Shown one piece after another: positions 36,436-45,352 of a DNA stretch of 64,000 bases. Position 1 is the stretch's first letter; each line of letters begins with the position of its first letter. This DNA is from Acinetobacter lactucae (GTDB lineage Bacteria > Pseudomonadota > Gammaproteobacteria > Pseudomonadales > Moraxellaceae). The stretch is from contig NZ_LRPE01000037.1 in assembly GCF_001605885.1 (NCBI RefSeq), positions 62,001 through 126,000 on the forward strand. The letters are read 5' to 3'. The notes under the pieces are model-generated. The model searched no databases. It was not told the DNA's origin and saw only the letters and a list, made by a program, of their open reading frames with translations. Position numbers and translations under genes: made by a program.

Positions 36436-37830
36436 TTAATGATGTTGAGTTAACTCAATTTCATCTTCACTGTTTAATATTTCTTTATCAGTCTGGCCCA
36501 TTAACTGACTCGTCACAACACCAGCAGTCATTGAACCATTTACGTTTAAGGCAGTACGACCCATATCAATGAGTGGCTCGATTGAAATAAGCAGTGCAAC
36601 CAAAGTCACTGGTAACCCCATAGCAGGAAGTACAATCAACGCAGCGAAAGTCGCACCACCACCTACTCCAGCAACACCAATTGAACTTAAAGTCACAATA
36701 CCAACCAACGATGCAATCCACATTGGGTCTAGAGTGTTAATCCCCATGGTTGGCGCAACCATCACCGCGAGCATTGCAGGATATAAACCCGCACAACCAT
36801 TTTGTCCAATGGTTGCCCCAAAAGAAGCTGAGAAACTCGCAATAGATTCAGGGATACCTAATCGACGAGTTTGCGTTTCAATGCTCAGAGGAATACTGGC
36901 AGCGCTTGAACGGCTAGTAAATGCAAACGTCAAAACAGGAGCAACTTTTTTGAAGAACTTAAGCGGAGAAACGCCAGTCAGGGTCAAGATAATGGCATGA
37001 ACAACAAACATGATGGCTAAACCTAAATAGGATGCCACCAAAAACCCGCCTAAATTTAAAATATCTGCAACATTCGAACTTGCCACGACTTTTGTCATAA
37101 GCGCAAAAACACCATACGGTGTAAGTGTCATAACCAAACGAACAAGCTTCATTACCCAAGACTGTAAAGTCTGAATTGCAATCAGAATACGCTGGCCTTT
37201 CTCTGCATCATCTTTCATTAGATTGAGTGCTGCTATCCCTAAAAAGACAGCAAAAATCACCACACTAATAATTGAAGTTGGGTTTGCACCAGTTAATTCA
37301 GCAAATGGATTACTTGGAATAAAGGAAAGAATAAACTGCGGTACGCTTAAATCGGTAACTTTGTCTACATAATCTGTATTAATCGCAGTTAAACGCGCAG
37401 TTTCAGCAGCACCTTGCACCAAACCTTTTGCCGTTAAGCCAAACAGGTTTGTAACAAATACGCCTACCAGTGCAGCAATCAGCGTTGTAAAGAGTAAAGT
37501 GCCGATTGTATAAAAACTGATTTTGCCTAAAGATGAGGCTTGGTGTAATTTTGCAACTGCTCCCAAAATAGACACAAATACCAAAGGCATAACAACCATT
37601 TGTAAAAGTTTTACATAGCCGTTTCCAACGATATTAAACCAGCTAATAGATTCAGCAAGAATCGGATGGCCACCGCCATAAATCAAATGTAGTCCTAAAC
37701 CAAACACCACACCGAGAACTAAGCCAGCCAGAACTTTTTTCGATAAGCTCCAGTCTGTTTTACGTGTTTGGGCGAGTAAAAATATTAACCCGACAAAAAC
37801 CACAATATTGATGATTAAGGGTATATTCAT
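36436..37830 (-). CDS. tcyP: L-cystine:cation symporter (TcyP/YdjN-like)
   Basis: This dicarboxylate/amino acid:cation symporter closely resembles E. coli TcyP (YdjN), an L-cystine importer: [23 protein letters not shown] at the start, [52 protein letters not shown] and [21 protein letters not shown] are near-identical blocks from memory. The protein is 464 residues if the ATG at 37830 is used; GGAG stands seven bases before it. An upstream ATG at 37860 would add ten residues with no ribosome site. It should sit in the inner membrane with eight helices and two re-entrant loops. The family can also carry sulfur amino acids such as selenocystine. Confidence 0.9.
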   Translation of the reverse strand: MNIPLIINIVVFVGLIFLLAQTRKTDWSLSKKVLAGLVLGVVFGLGLHLIYGGGHPILAESISWFNIVGNGYVKLLQMVVMPLVFVSILGAVAKLHQASSLGKISFYTIGTLLFTTLIAALVGVFVTNLFGLTAKGLVQGAAETARLTAINTDYVDKVTDLSVPQFILSFIPSNPFAELTGANPTSIISVVIFAVFLGIAALNLMKDDAEKGQRILIAIQTLQSWVMKLVRLVMTLTPYGVFALMTKVVASSNVADILNLGGFLVASYLGLAIMFVVHAIILTLTGVSPLKFFKKVAPVLTFAFTSRSSAASIPLSIETQTRRLGIPESIASFSASFGATIGQNGCAGLYPAMLAVMVAPTMGINTLDPMWIASLVGIVTLSSIGVAGVGGGATFAALIVLPAMGLPVTLVALLISIEPLIDMGRTALNVNGSMTAGVVTSQLMGQTDKEILNSEDEIELTQHH

Positions 37831-38038
37831 TCCCAAACTCCAAATTATTGCTTGTGTCATCTTTCAAGGGGGCATATTTGACCATAGCCAGCCTATATAA
37901 ACTACCCTTTTCCACAATTTTATAGCATCAAGATGATTACAAACCTGCGTGAGAATATAAAATGACTTTTAAATACATATATATCACTTTTAATTTATAA
38001 ATTACGTAAGATATTTATGTATAAAAATCAGCCTCTAC

Positions 38039-38920
38039 TTAAGCAACCTTTAATTCAAATTGTTGTTCAATAAAATGAATGAACTGCTTTAAATTGGTGC
38101 CCCATGTTTCTGGTAACTGGGCAACCAAGTAGGTAGTAAACTGAGCAGATTCCGTATTCAATCCAAAACAATTGACCGAAACTTTATCTTCAACTTTTGT
38201 AAGATATGATTTAGGTAATAAGGCAAAACCCACTCCCAATTCTACACAGCTTATGATTCCGTCAAGGCTTCCCATTTCCATGATTTGTGAAGGCGGAACA
38301 CTAAAATCATTCAAGAAAAGCTCTATGGCATGTCGATATGAGCAACCTTGCCGAAATGCTATAAATCTGGTCTTTGCAAGGGTTGCCTTGTCTGGAAAGC
38401 TCACTTGTTGCTTAGGGCAAACCAGAACCAGTTCTTCGTGCCATACAGGAAAACTATATAATTCAGGAATTGAATGTTTAGATGCCACAAAAGCACAGTC
38501 CACTTCTCCCTGATGTACAGCATTTAATAAATAACGTGTCGGATGAGTCTGCAGCTCGATGGGTAAAGTAGGGTATCGCTGCATACATTGATTGAGTAGC
38601 TGAGGCAAACGTATCGCGGCAGTTGTTTCCATACTGCCTAAACGAATAGTTTCATTCGGGTCAATATCACCTTCTTGAAACATCTTCTTAGCTTTGTCAT
38701 GCAGCGCAATCATTTGAACAGCATAACTATGGAGCTGTTGACCGGCATTGGTTAAGGTCACTGGGTTATTACGATTGAATAAAATAACCCCCAACTCTTC
38801 TTCAAGTTTTTTTATATGGCTCGTGATATTCGATTGAACGGTATACATTTTTTGTGCAGCTAATGAAAAACTTCCACCCTCTGCAACCGCTAAAAAAAAC
38901 TCTAGAGACTTAAGTAACAT
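38039..38920 (-). CDS. LysR-family transcriptional regulator
   Basis: This 293-residue regulator has the LysR N-terminal helix-turn-helix (about 1-60; FFLAVAEGGSFSLAAQKMYTVQSNITSHIKKLEEELGV) and a C-terminal effector domain (about 90-290) with the typical GSMETTAAIRLPQLL opening. It is divergent from an MFS exporter gene, with 96 bases between starts, which is the standard LysR arrangement; the exporter is the likely target. GATAATTATTATC (38939-38951) in the spacer is a 13-bp dyad that contains a T-N11-A-like pattern. The effector cannot be inferred. Confidence 0.92.
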   Translation of the reverse strand: MLLKSLEFFLAVAEGGSFSLAAQKMYTVQSNITSHIKKLEEELGVILFNRNNPVTLTNAGQQLHSYAVQMIALHDKAKKMFQEGDIDPNETIRLGSMETTAAIRLPQLLNQCMQRYPTLPIELQTHPTRYLLNAVHQGEVDCAFVASKHSIPELYSFPVWHEELVLVCPKQQVSFPDKATLAKTRFIAFRQGCSYRHAIELFLNDFSVPPSQIMEMGSLDGIISCVELGVGFALLPKSYLTKVEDKVSVNCFGLNTESAQFTTYLVAQLPETWGTNLKQFIHFIEQQFELKVA

Positions 38921-38938
38921 TTCACTATCTCAAAATAA

Positions 38939-38951
38939 GATAATTATTATC
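38939..38951. promoter_or_regulatory. LysR-type dyad between the lysR and MFS genes
   Basis: GATAAT-T-ATTATC is a perfect 13-bp dyad within A+T-rich DNA, 19 bases before the LysR gene start and 66 before the MFS start. It fits a LysR box but could be chance. Confidence 0.4.
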
Positions 38952-39016
38952 ATATTAAATCATTTTTAAAGATAGATAAACTCGCTTTTAATAATAAAAA
39001 AATTGAGCGTCTTCTC

Positions 39017-40195
39017 ATGTCTACATTTTATCGAATGAGCTTAATTGTCTTTTTGGCAACTTGTTTGGGAATTGGCGTTTTTAGATTTTCCTATACTGCG
39101 CTTATGCCCATCGTGATCGAGCAATACCACTGGACCCATGATTTTGCCAGTTTCTTAGGCAGTGCAAATTTATTGGGATATCTCATAGGTGCCTTATTAG
39201 CGCTATTGAGTATTAAAGAAAAGTACATCCCATCCCTCATCGTACTTTCGGCTGTAGCTGGCAGTCTCAGCCTACTATGCTGTTCATTCATGGATATGCC
39301 TCTGGTGTGGTTTATTTTTTGGCGTACGATTTCAGGTATTGCCGGTGGTTTACTTATGATTTTGGCGCCTAGTTTTGCAATGAAATACACTCCCAACACA
39401 CAAAGATTAAAAGTTAATTTTTTAGGATTTAGCGGGATTGGCGTCGGCGTTTTATCCGCTACCATTATTATTCCCCTACTTAAAAATATGCCCGTACATT
39501 ATGTTTGGGATATTTTTGCGGGTCTTTCTCTATTAGGAAGCTTAACTCTTTATCGATTATTAACTCGTAATACAGCACAGATTATTAAAGCGCAATCTAC
39601 TACTTTACCGGCCCCACAAAAATCACGTTTAGGCATTGTCATTATTATTGCCTATATGTGTAGTGCCTTTGCCTATATTCCACATTCTTTGTTTTGGATG
39701 GATTATTTATCTGGAACTCTGCATTTTCCATTACAGCAAAGAAATTTATTTTGGGTTCTCTATGGATTGGGAAGCTGCATTGGTGCACTCATCGCCTATT
39801 GCTTAAGCCGAATAATCGGATATTTACAGACTATTAAATGGTTATATGCCATTTACTGCCTCGCTGTTGTTTTACCTTTCCTTTCACAGACCACTTCTTT
39901 ACTGGCCTTATCTTCGCTTCTGACAGGCTTACTCACTCCCGCAACCGTTTTTATTAGTTCTTATAGTCTGCTACAGATTTATGAGCAACGTTATCAAAAG
40001 CTTTGGAGCCTTGCCACTATTGGGTTTGCTAGCACTCAGCTTTTAGGTGGGGTTGTTATTAGTACTTTGCATCATTTGCATTGGTCTTATGCCCATCTCT
40101 TTCTTTTGGGTGGAATCGTTCTTCTTTTTGCGATTTGCCTTTTGCTGCCTGTACGCCCGTCTTTCACCTCAACTCTCGGAGAAACCAAATCGTGA
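39017..40195 (+). CDS. MFS transporter, YbfB/YjiJ type
   Basis: This 392-residue, 12-helix major facilitator has the YbfB/YjiJ family opening: FLATCLGIGVFRFSYTALMPIVIEQYHW, then FLGSANLLGYLIGALLAL and FWRTISGIAGGLLMILAPS. A cytoplasmic loop at about 187-205 separates the two halves. The substrate is unknown; related members are predicted exporters. It is divergent from a LysR gene, and the small ORF that follows starts in its stop codon, so the two are translationally coupled. The start ATG is preceded by GAGCGTC. Confidence 0.88.
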   Translation: MSTFYRMSLIVFLATCLGIGVFRFSYTALMPIVIEQYHWTHDFASFLGSANLLGYLIGALLALLSIKEKYIPSLIVLSAVAGSLSLLCCSFMDMPLVWFIFWRTISGIAGGLLMILAPSFAMKYTPNTQRLKVNFLGFSGIGVGVLSATIIIPLLKNMPVHYVWDIFAGLSLLGSLTLYRLLTRNTAQIIKAQSTTLPAPQKSRLGIVIIIAYMCSAFAYIPHSLFWMDYLSGTLHFPLQQRNLFWVLYGLGSCIGALIAYCLSRIIGYLQTIKWLYAIYCLAVVLPFLSQTTSLLALSSLLTGLLTPATVFISSYSLLQIYEQRYQKLWSLATIGFASTQLLGGVVISTLHHLHWSYAHLFLLGGIVLLFAICLLLPVRPSFTSTLGETKS

Positions 40196-40317
40196 AAACT
40201 CTGCTCTTTCCTTTATTTCTAGTTGCTTTCGTTCTTGTTATTCAAGCCCTAGACCAGAGTTATCAAAAGAAAACTGGTTTTATTAAAACTCCGAAACATC
40301 CCGAATTTATGCAATAA
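40192..40317 (+). CDS. Small membrane-anchored protein (41 residues) coupled to the MFS gene
   Basis: GTG at 40192 overlaps the MFS stop (GTGA). The product is 41 residues: MKTLLFPLFLVAFVLVIQAL as a single hydrophobic segment, then a polar tail QSYQKKTGFIKTPKHPEFMQ. I do not recognise it. GGAG lies upstream of the GTG at a slightly long spacing. A clean terminator directly after the stop codon and the four-base overlap support a real gene. It could be a small accessory subunit of the exporter. A membrane-inserting N-terminal signal without cleavage is the likely topology. Confidence 0.6.
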   Translation: MKTLLFPLFLVAFVLVIQALDQSYQKKTGFIKTPKHPEFMQ

Positions 40318-40345
40318 AAAAAGCCCTCAACTGAGGGCTTTTTAA
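40316..40345. terminator. Bidirectional terminator
   Basis: AAAGCCCTC and GAGGGCTTT pair around AACT, with A and T runs, between the small membrane ORF and the convergent icd. Confidence 0.85.
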
Positions 40346-40352
40346 TAGAAGA

Positions 40353-41609
40353 TTACTCTCCCATATGTTTAATAATCGCATCACCAAACTCAGAACAACG
40401 TAACAAGGTTGCACCCGGCATTAAGCGCTCAAAATCATACGTTACGGTTTTGGCAGCAATTGCTCCAGAAATTCCTTTAATGATCAGGTCAGCAGCCTCT
40501 GTCCACCCCATATCACGTAGCATCATTTCCGCAGAAAGAATGATAGACCCGGGGTTTACTTTATCCTGACCTGCATATTTAGGCGCAGTGCCATGAGTTG
40601 CTTCATAAACTGCAATTGCGCCACCAATATTTGCACCTGGTGCAATACCAATGCCGCCTACTTCTGCTGCTAAAGCATCAGAAATATAATCACCGTTTAA
40701 ATTTAGGGTGGCAATCACAGAGTAATCGGCTGGACGCATAAGGATCTGTTGTAAAAACGCATCTGCAATGACATCTTTGATAATGATGTCTTTACCAGTT
40801 CTAGGATTTTTAATTTTAACCCATGGGCCACCATCAATTAGCTCCCCACCGAAACGATCCAAAGCCAACTCATAGCCCCACTCTTTAAATGCGCCTTCGG
40901 TGTATTTCATGATATTGCCCTTGTGAACGAGCGTCACAGAAGGCTTGTCATTTTCAATTGCGAACTGAATGGCTTTACGGACTAAACGCTGTGTTCCTTC
41001 TTTTGAAACAGGTTTAATTCCTATGCCACATCCTTCAGGGAAACGAATTTTTGTGACACCCATTTCTTCTTGAAGGAACTTAATGACTTTTTTTGCCTCT
41101 TCAGAATCAGCTTTCCATTCAATACCGGCATAGATATCTTCCGAGTTCTCACGAAAAATCACCATATCGGTTAATTCGGGGTGTTGAACGGGTGAAGGAA
41201 CGCCTTCAAACCAACGCACTGGTCGTACGCAAACATACAGATCTAATTCTTGGCGCAAAGCAACGTTGAGTGAACGAATGCCCCCACCTACTGGTGTGGT
41301 TAAAGGACCTTTGATTGATACCACAAACTCACGAAGTGCTTCGAACGTTTCTTCGGGCATATAATTGCCATAAATTTTATTGGCTTTTTCACCGCAATAC
41401 ACTTCCATCCATTCGATTGAGCGTTTGCCACCGTAAGCTTTTAAAATCGCAGCATCTACGACTGCTTTCATTGTTGGTGTAATATCCACACCAATACCAT
41501 CACCCTCAATGAAAGGAATAATTGGATGATTTGGTACGTTCAGTGATAGGTCTGCATTTACTTTGATTTTGTCGCCGTCGGCAGGAACCACGATCTTCTG
41601 ATAACCCAT
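40353..41609 (-). CDS. icd: NADP-dependent isocitrate dehydrogenase, dimeric type
   Basis: This TCA-cycle enzyme converts isocitrate to 2-oxoglutarate with NADP. The 418-residue protein has the E. coli Icd length and blocks: [14 protein letters not shown] at about 32-45, [28 protein letters not shown] with the isocitrate-binding [21 protein letters not shown], and [26 protein letters not shown] for the NADP region. GGGAGA precedes the ATG. It stands divergent from rluE, and a second, structurally unrelated isocitrate dehydrogenase gene follows 1.1 kb further on. Confidence 0.97.
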   Translation of the reverse strand: MGYQKIVVPADGDKIKVNADLSLNVPNHPIIPFIEGDGIGVDITPTMKAVVDAAILKAYGGKRSIEWMEVYCGEKANKIYGNYMPEETFEALREFVVSIKGPLTTPVGGGIRSLNVALRQELDLYVCVRPVRWFEGVPSPVQHPELTDMVIFRENSEDIYAGIEWKADSEEAKKVIKFLQEEMGVTKIRFPEGCGIGIKPVSKEGTQRLVRKAIQFAIENDKPSVTLVHKGNIMKYTEGAFKEWGYELALDRFGGELIDGGPWVKIKNPRTGKDIIIKDVIADAFLQQILMRPADYSVIATLNLNGDYISDALAAEVGGIGIAPGANIGGAIAVYEATHGTAPKYAGQDKVNPGSIILSAEMMLRDMGWTEAADLIIKGISGAIAAKTVTYDFERLMPGATLLRCSEFGDAIIKHMGE

Positions 41610-41805
41610 TGTGTAGATTCTCCCTTTTATAATACTTAATTAACTAAAAATAATTATCGATAAACAATACTTTCAACTTTTATTAACGCATAATAGCTTA
41701 ATCGAATTTAATTCTTTTTGAGATTTATGTGAGAAATAAGCAAATTTCGCACTTAAATATAGCTCAATGTTTTCTCTAGTTATTTGAAAGAAGAAGCCAT
41801 TTTTT

Positions 41806-42597
41806 ATGAAAATTGTGATTCTCAACAAGCCATATGACGTTCTCTCCCAGTTTCGTAAAGACGAAGCACATATGACCGTCTCTGACTTTGTTGATGACCC
41901 GACTTTGCGCTTGGCAGGCCGTCTTGATATGGACTCTGAGGGTTTAGTTTTTTTAACCGATCATGGTGGTCTGAATCAGTTCATTACCAACCCTGCAAAT
42001 AAAAAATACAAAACGTATTTAGTTCAAGTTGATGGCGATGTAACCGAAGAAGCGCTTGAGCAACTTCGTAAAGGTGTAGAACTGAATGATGGTATGACGC
42101 TTCCAGCCAAAGCCATTAAAGTCAGTGAACCTGAATGGTTATGGGAACGTAATCCGCCAGTACGTTACCGTGCAAATATTCCTACATCTTGGATTGAGAT
42201 TTCAATTTGCGAAGGCCGTAACCGTCAAGTTCGTCGTATGACTTCTGCGGTAGGTTTTCCAACTTTACGTTTAATTCGTACTAAAATTGGCTCAATCGAC
42301 TTAGTTCAACTTGGCTTAAAACCAGGTGATGTTAAAGAAATTGAACCATTACTCTACCCTGACTTTAAAGATGTGCCAGCTGAACAGCCTTATCGTTCAC
42401 GCTCATATGTGAAAAAACCAGGCGGTACAGGCGGCAAGCCAATGGTTCGCAAAAACAAAGATGGTTCTGCGAAAAAGTCTGGTACAAAACGTATTTGGCA
42501 AATGGATGAAAGCGAGAAACCACGTCGTAAGACCAACGGTACAACTCGTCCAAATACCAAAGCACCACGTGGTCGTGGGCGTAATAATAGTCGATAA
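41806..42597 (+). CDS. rluE: RluE, 23S rRNA pseudouridine synthase, with basic C-terminal extension
   Basis: The first 190 residues match E. coli RluE, which makes pseudouridine 2457 in 23S rRNA: ILNKPYDVLSQF, AGRLDMDSEGLVFLTDHG with catalytic Asp41, LNDGMTLPAKA, and EGRNRQVRRMTSAVGFPTLRLIR. There is no S4 domain, as in RluE. The last 70 residues form a low-complexity basic tail rich in Lys, Arg, Gly and Thr (KKPGGTGGKP, KNKDGSAKKSGTKR, PRGRGRNNSR). E. coli RluE ends near 217 residues, so the tail is an addition and may bind rRNA. The gene is divergent from icd. Confidence 0.92.
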   Translation: MKIVILNKPYDVLSQFRKDEAHMTVSDFVDDPTLRLAGRLDMDSEGLVFLTDHGGLNQFITNPANKKYKTYLVQVDGDVTEEALEQLRKGVELNDGMTLPAKAIKVSEPEWLWERNPPVRYRANIPTSWIEISICEGRNRQVRRMTSAVGFPTLRLIRTKIGSIDLVQLGLKPGDVKEIEPLLYPDFKDVPAEQPYRSRSYVKKPGGTGGKPMVRKNKDGSAKKSGTKRIWQMDESEKPRRKTNGTTRPNTKAPRGRGRNNSR

Positions 42598-42612
42598 ACA
42601 CATTTAAGTTTT

Positions 42613-42640
42613 AAAGCTCACATCAGTGGGCTTTTTTAAT
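42613..42640 (+). terminator. Terminator of rluE
   Basis: AAAGC-T-CAC pairs with GTG-G-GCTTT around ATCA (one wobble), followed by a T run. Confidence 0.75.
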
Positions 42641-42660
42641 GTCTTTTATTTTTAGACAAT

Positions 42661-42690
42661 AAAAAACCGGTGCATATGCACCGGTTCTTA
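42661..42690 (-). terminator. Terminator of the monomeric isocitrate dehydrogenase gene
   Basis: AACCGGTGCATATGCACCGGTT (22 bases, 42665-42686) is a perfect palindrome flanked leftward by a T run, 25 bases past the stop codon. Confidence 0.8.
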
Positions 42691-42714
42691 AGCTAATTAC
42701 TAACGACTTAGTAA

Positions 42715-44952
42715 TTAAGCCTCAACTGTCGCAAGAGCTGCATTGAATGTAGCACTTGGACGCATTACAGCATTTACTTTAGTCGGATCAATTGCGTAGT
42801 AACCACCGATGTCCGCTGGTTTACCTTGTACTTGAGCAAGTTCAGCAACAATTTTCTCTTCATTTTCAGCTAAAGCTTTAGCAAGAGGAGCAAATTTAGC
42901 TTTCAACTCAGCATCTTCGTTCTGAGCAGCAAGTGCTTCAGCCCAGTAAAGTGACAAGTAGAAGTGGCTGCCACGGTTGTCGATTTCACCAGTACGACGT
43001 GATGGAGACTTGTCATTGTCAAGCAATTTACCAGTCGCTTCATCAAGAGTATTGGCGAGTAACTTAGCACGAGCATTATTTTCTTTAATACCCATTTCTT
43101 CTAAAGATACTGCAAGCGCAAGGAATTCACCAAGTGAGTCCCAACGCAAGTGGTTTTCTTCAACAAGTTGTTGTACGTGTTTTGGCGCTGAACCACCTGC
43201 ACCAGTTTCGTACATCCCACCACCTGCCATAAGCGGAACGATAGACAACATTTTTGCAGAAGTACCAAGTTCCATAATTGGGAACAAGTCAGTTAAGTAG
43301 TCACGTAAAATGTTACCAGTCACAGAAATCGTGTCTAAACCACGCACTACGCGCTCAAGTGTGTAACGCATTGCACGTACTTGAGACATGATTTGGATAT
43401 CGAGACCAGTTGTATCATGATCTTTTAAGTACTTTTGTACTTTCTTGATCAATTCGTTTTCGTGTGGACGGTACGGGTCAAGCCAGAAGATTGCAGGCAT
43501 GCCTGAGTTACGTGCACGAGTTACTGCAAGTTTAACCCAGTCACGAATCGGAGCATCTTTAACCTGACACATACGCCAGATATCGCCTTCTTCCACATTT
43601 TGAGTCAATAACACTTCACCAGTGTCAAGATCGGTAATGTTTGCAATACCCGCTTCTGAAATCTCAAAAGTCTTGTCGTGAGAACCGTATTCTTCAGCTT
43701 TTTGAGCCATCAAACCAACGTTTGGTACTGTGCCCATAGTCTTCGGATCGAAGTTACCATGCCATTTACAGAAATTGATCATTTCTTGGTAAATACGGGC
43801 AAATGTTGATTCTGGCATAACAGCTTTAGCATCATATTGCTTACCATCAGCACCCCACATTTTACCACCGGCGCGGATCATTGCTGGCATAGAAGCATCA
43901 ACGATGATGTCGTTTGGTGAGTGGAAGTTTGTGATGCCTTTTGCCGAGTCAACCATTGCAAGTGCAGGACGGTGTTCTTGACAAGCATGTAAGTCTTCAA
44001 TGATTTCTTCACGTAATGACGTTGGAAGAGTTTCGATTTTCTCGTATAACCCAGCCATACCGTTATTTACGTTAATGCCTAACTCGTCAAATAACTTACC
44101 GTGTTTTTCGAAAGCTTCTTTGTAATAGATTTTCACACAGTGACCGAAAACGATCGGGTGTGAAACTTTCATCATTGTCGCTTTTACGTGTAAAGAGAAT
44201 AAAATTCCCGCTTCTTTACAATCATCAAGTTCTTTTTCATAGAAATCACAAAGTGCTTTCTTGCTCATGAACATTGAATCAATGATTTCACCTTCTTGAA
44301 GCGCAACTTTTGGCTTAAGAACAATGCTCTTACCACTGTTAGTGATAAGTTCCATTTTCACATTACGCGCGCGATCAAGTGTCATTGATTTTTCACCATG
44401 GTAGAAGTCACCTTCTTCCATATGTGAAACGTGAGTTTGTGACCACTGTTTCCACTCGCTCATTGAGTGAGGGTGTTTTTTCGCATAGTTTTTAACTGCT
44501 GCAGGAGCACGGCGGTCAGAGTTACCTTCACGAAGGACAGGGTTTACTGCTGAACCAAGGCACTTACCATAACGAGCTTTGATTGATTTTTCTTCTTCAG
44601 TCGTCGGATTTTCCGGATAATCAGGAATTGCGTAACCTTTTGATTGAAGCTCTTTGATACATGCAGTTAATTGCGCAACAGACGCACTAATGTTCGGGAG
44701 TTTGATAATGTTTGTATCTGGATCTTGTGTAAGACGACCTAGCTCTGCAAGGTTGTCAGATACCTTTTGCTCTTCACTTAGGTAATCAGCGAATTCTGCG
44801 AGCACACGTGCAGCTACAGAGATGTCACTTTTAATAATCTCGATGCCAGCTGGCTTGGTAAAGGTCTCAATGATCGGCAGTAGCGAATAGGTCGCCAATA
44901 ATGGCGCCTCATCAGTCAGTGTGTAAATAATAGTTGACTTTTCACCAGCCAT
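42715..44952 (-). CDS. NADP-dependent isocitrate dehydrogenase, monomeric type
   Basis: This 745-residue enzyme belongs to the monomeric isocitrate dehydrogenase family (about 740 residues, unrelated in sequence to the dimeric enzyme). It begins [26 protein letters not shown], as in Azotobacter and Corynebacterium members, and has [36 protein letters not shown] and the [17 protein letters not shown] and [16 protein letters not shown] blocks. The reaction is the same as for icd. Carrying both types so close together is unusual; in other bacteria the monomeric form can be cold- or carbon-source-regulated. A strong ribosome site (GGAAGGGG) precedes the ATG, in keeping with high expression. Confidence 0.95.
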   Translation of the reverse strand: MAGEKSTIIYTLTDEAPLLATYSLLPIIETFTKPAGIEIIKSDISVAARVLAEFADYLSEEQKVSDNLAELGRLTQDPDTNIIKLPNISASVAQLTACIKELQSKGYAIPDYPENPTTEEEKSIKARYGKCLGSAVNPVLREGNSDRRAPAAVKNYAKKHPHSMSEWKQWSQTHVSHMEEGDFYHGEKSMTLDRARNVKMELITNSGKSIVLKPKVALQEGEIIDSMFMSKKALCDFYEKELDDCKEAGILFSLHVKATMMKVSHPIVFGHCVKIYYKEAFEKHGKLFDELGINVNNGMAGLYEKIETLPTSLREEIIEDLHACQEHRPALAMVDSAKGITNFHSPNDIIVDASMPAMIRAGGKMWGADGKQYDAKAVMPESTFARIYQEMINFCKWHGNFDPKTMGTVPNVGLMAQKAEEYGSHDKTFEISEAGIANITDLDTGEVLLTQNVEEGDIWRMCQVKDAPIRDWVKLAVTRARNSGMPAIFWLDPYRPHENELIKKVQKYLKDHDTTGLDIQIMSQVRAMRYTLERVVRGLDTISVTGNILRDYLTDLFPIMELGTSAKMLSIVPLMAGGGMYETGAGGSAPKHVQQLVEENHLRWDSLGEFLALAVSLEEMGIKENNARAKLLANTLDEATGKLLDNDKSPSRRTGEIDNRGSHFYLSLYWAEALAAQNEDAELKAKFAPLAKALAENEEKIVAELAQVQGKPADIGGYYAIDPTKVNAVMRPSATFNAALATVEA

Positions 44953-45302
44953 ATATAGCCCCTTCCGTTTGATTGAGTGTTGAGGACCGAGCTTGTGGCC
45001 CAGTGCCTACGAACCGATATGCTTAAATAAAACCCTGAGAGTATCGGCTCTCATTGTCTTCCAGTCAACGAAATATCCAGTGATAACGACATTTCGCAGT
45101 GAAATAATACATAATTTAAATCTATTAATAATATTCTTATACCTAACTTAGAGTAATACACACAGCTTTACCAACCTTCTAGGTATAGAACAGTCTTAAA
45201 TTACATGAGATATCTTTCAGAGTTCTGACAATTATTATACTTTTCATTCAAAACAAACTCAAAGATAACGCGTCTTACTATTTCTTAATACCATTAAAAA
45301 AG
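44953..45302. other. 350-base spacer upstream of monomeric icd, with structured leader
   Basis: No gene is visible. Within the 110 bases before the start codon the leftward strand has a hairpin (GAGAG/CTCTC, 45037-45052) whose whole loop is complementary to a downstream hexamer at 45014-45019. The rest is A+T-rich and must hold the icd2 promoter. Confidence 0.5.
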
Positions 45303-45332
45303 AAAAACCGATGTGCAAAACATCGGTTTTTT
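45303..45332 (-). terminator. Terminator of the M61 peptidase gene
   Basis: AAAAACCGATGT pairs with ACATCGGTTTTT around a short GCAAA loop, leftward T run. Located 21 bases past the gene. Confidence 0.85.
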
Positions 45333-45352
45333 ATAAACTATTTAACTATTAT

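Noticed and set aside
36569-37000. 143-codon open frame on the + strand
   Set aside because: It is antisense to the cystine symporter gene, whose frame is certain; the product is Ile/Thr/Ala-rich with no domain.
39091-39465. 124-codon open frame on the - strand
   Set aside because: Antisense to the MFS gene, no ribosome site, no domain.
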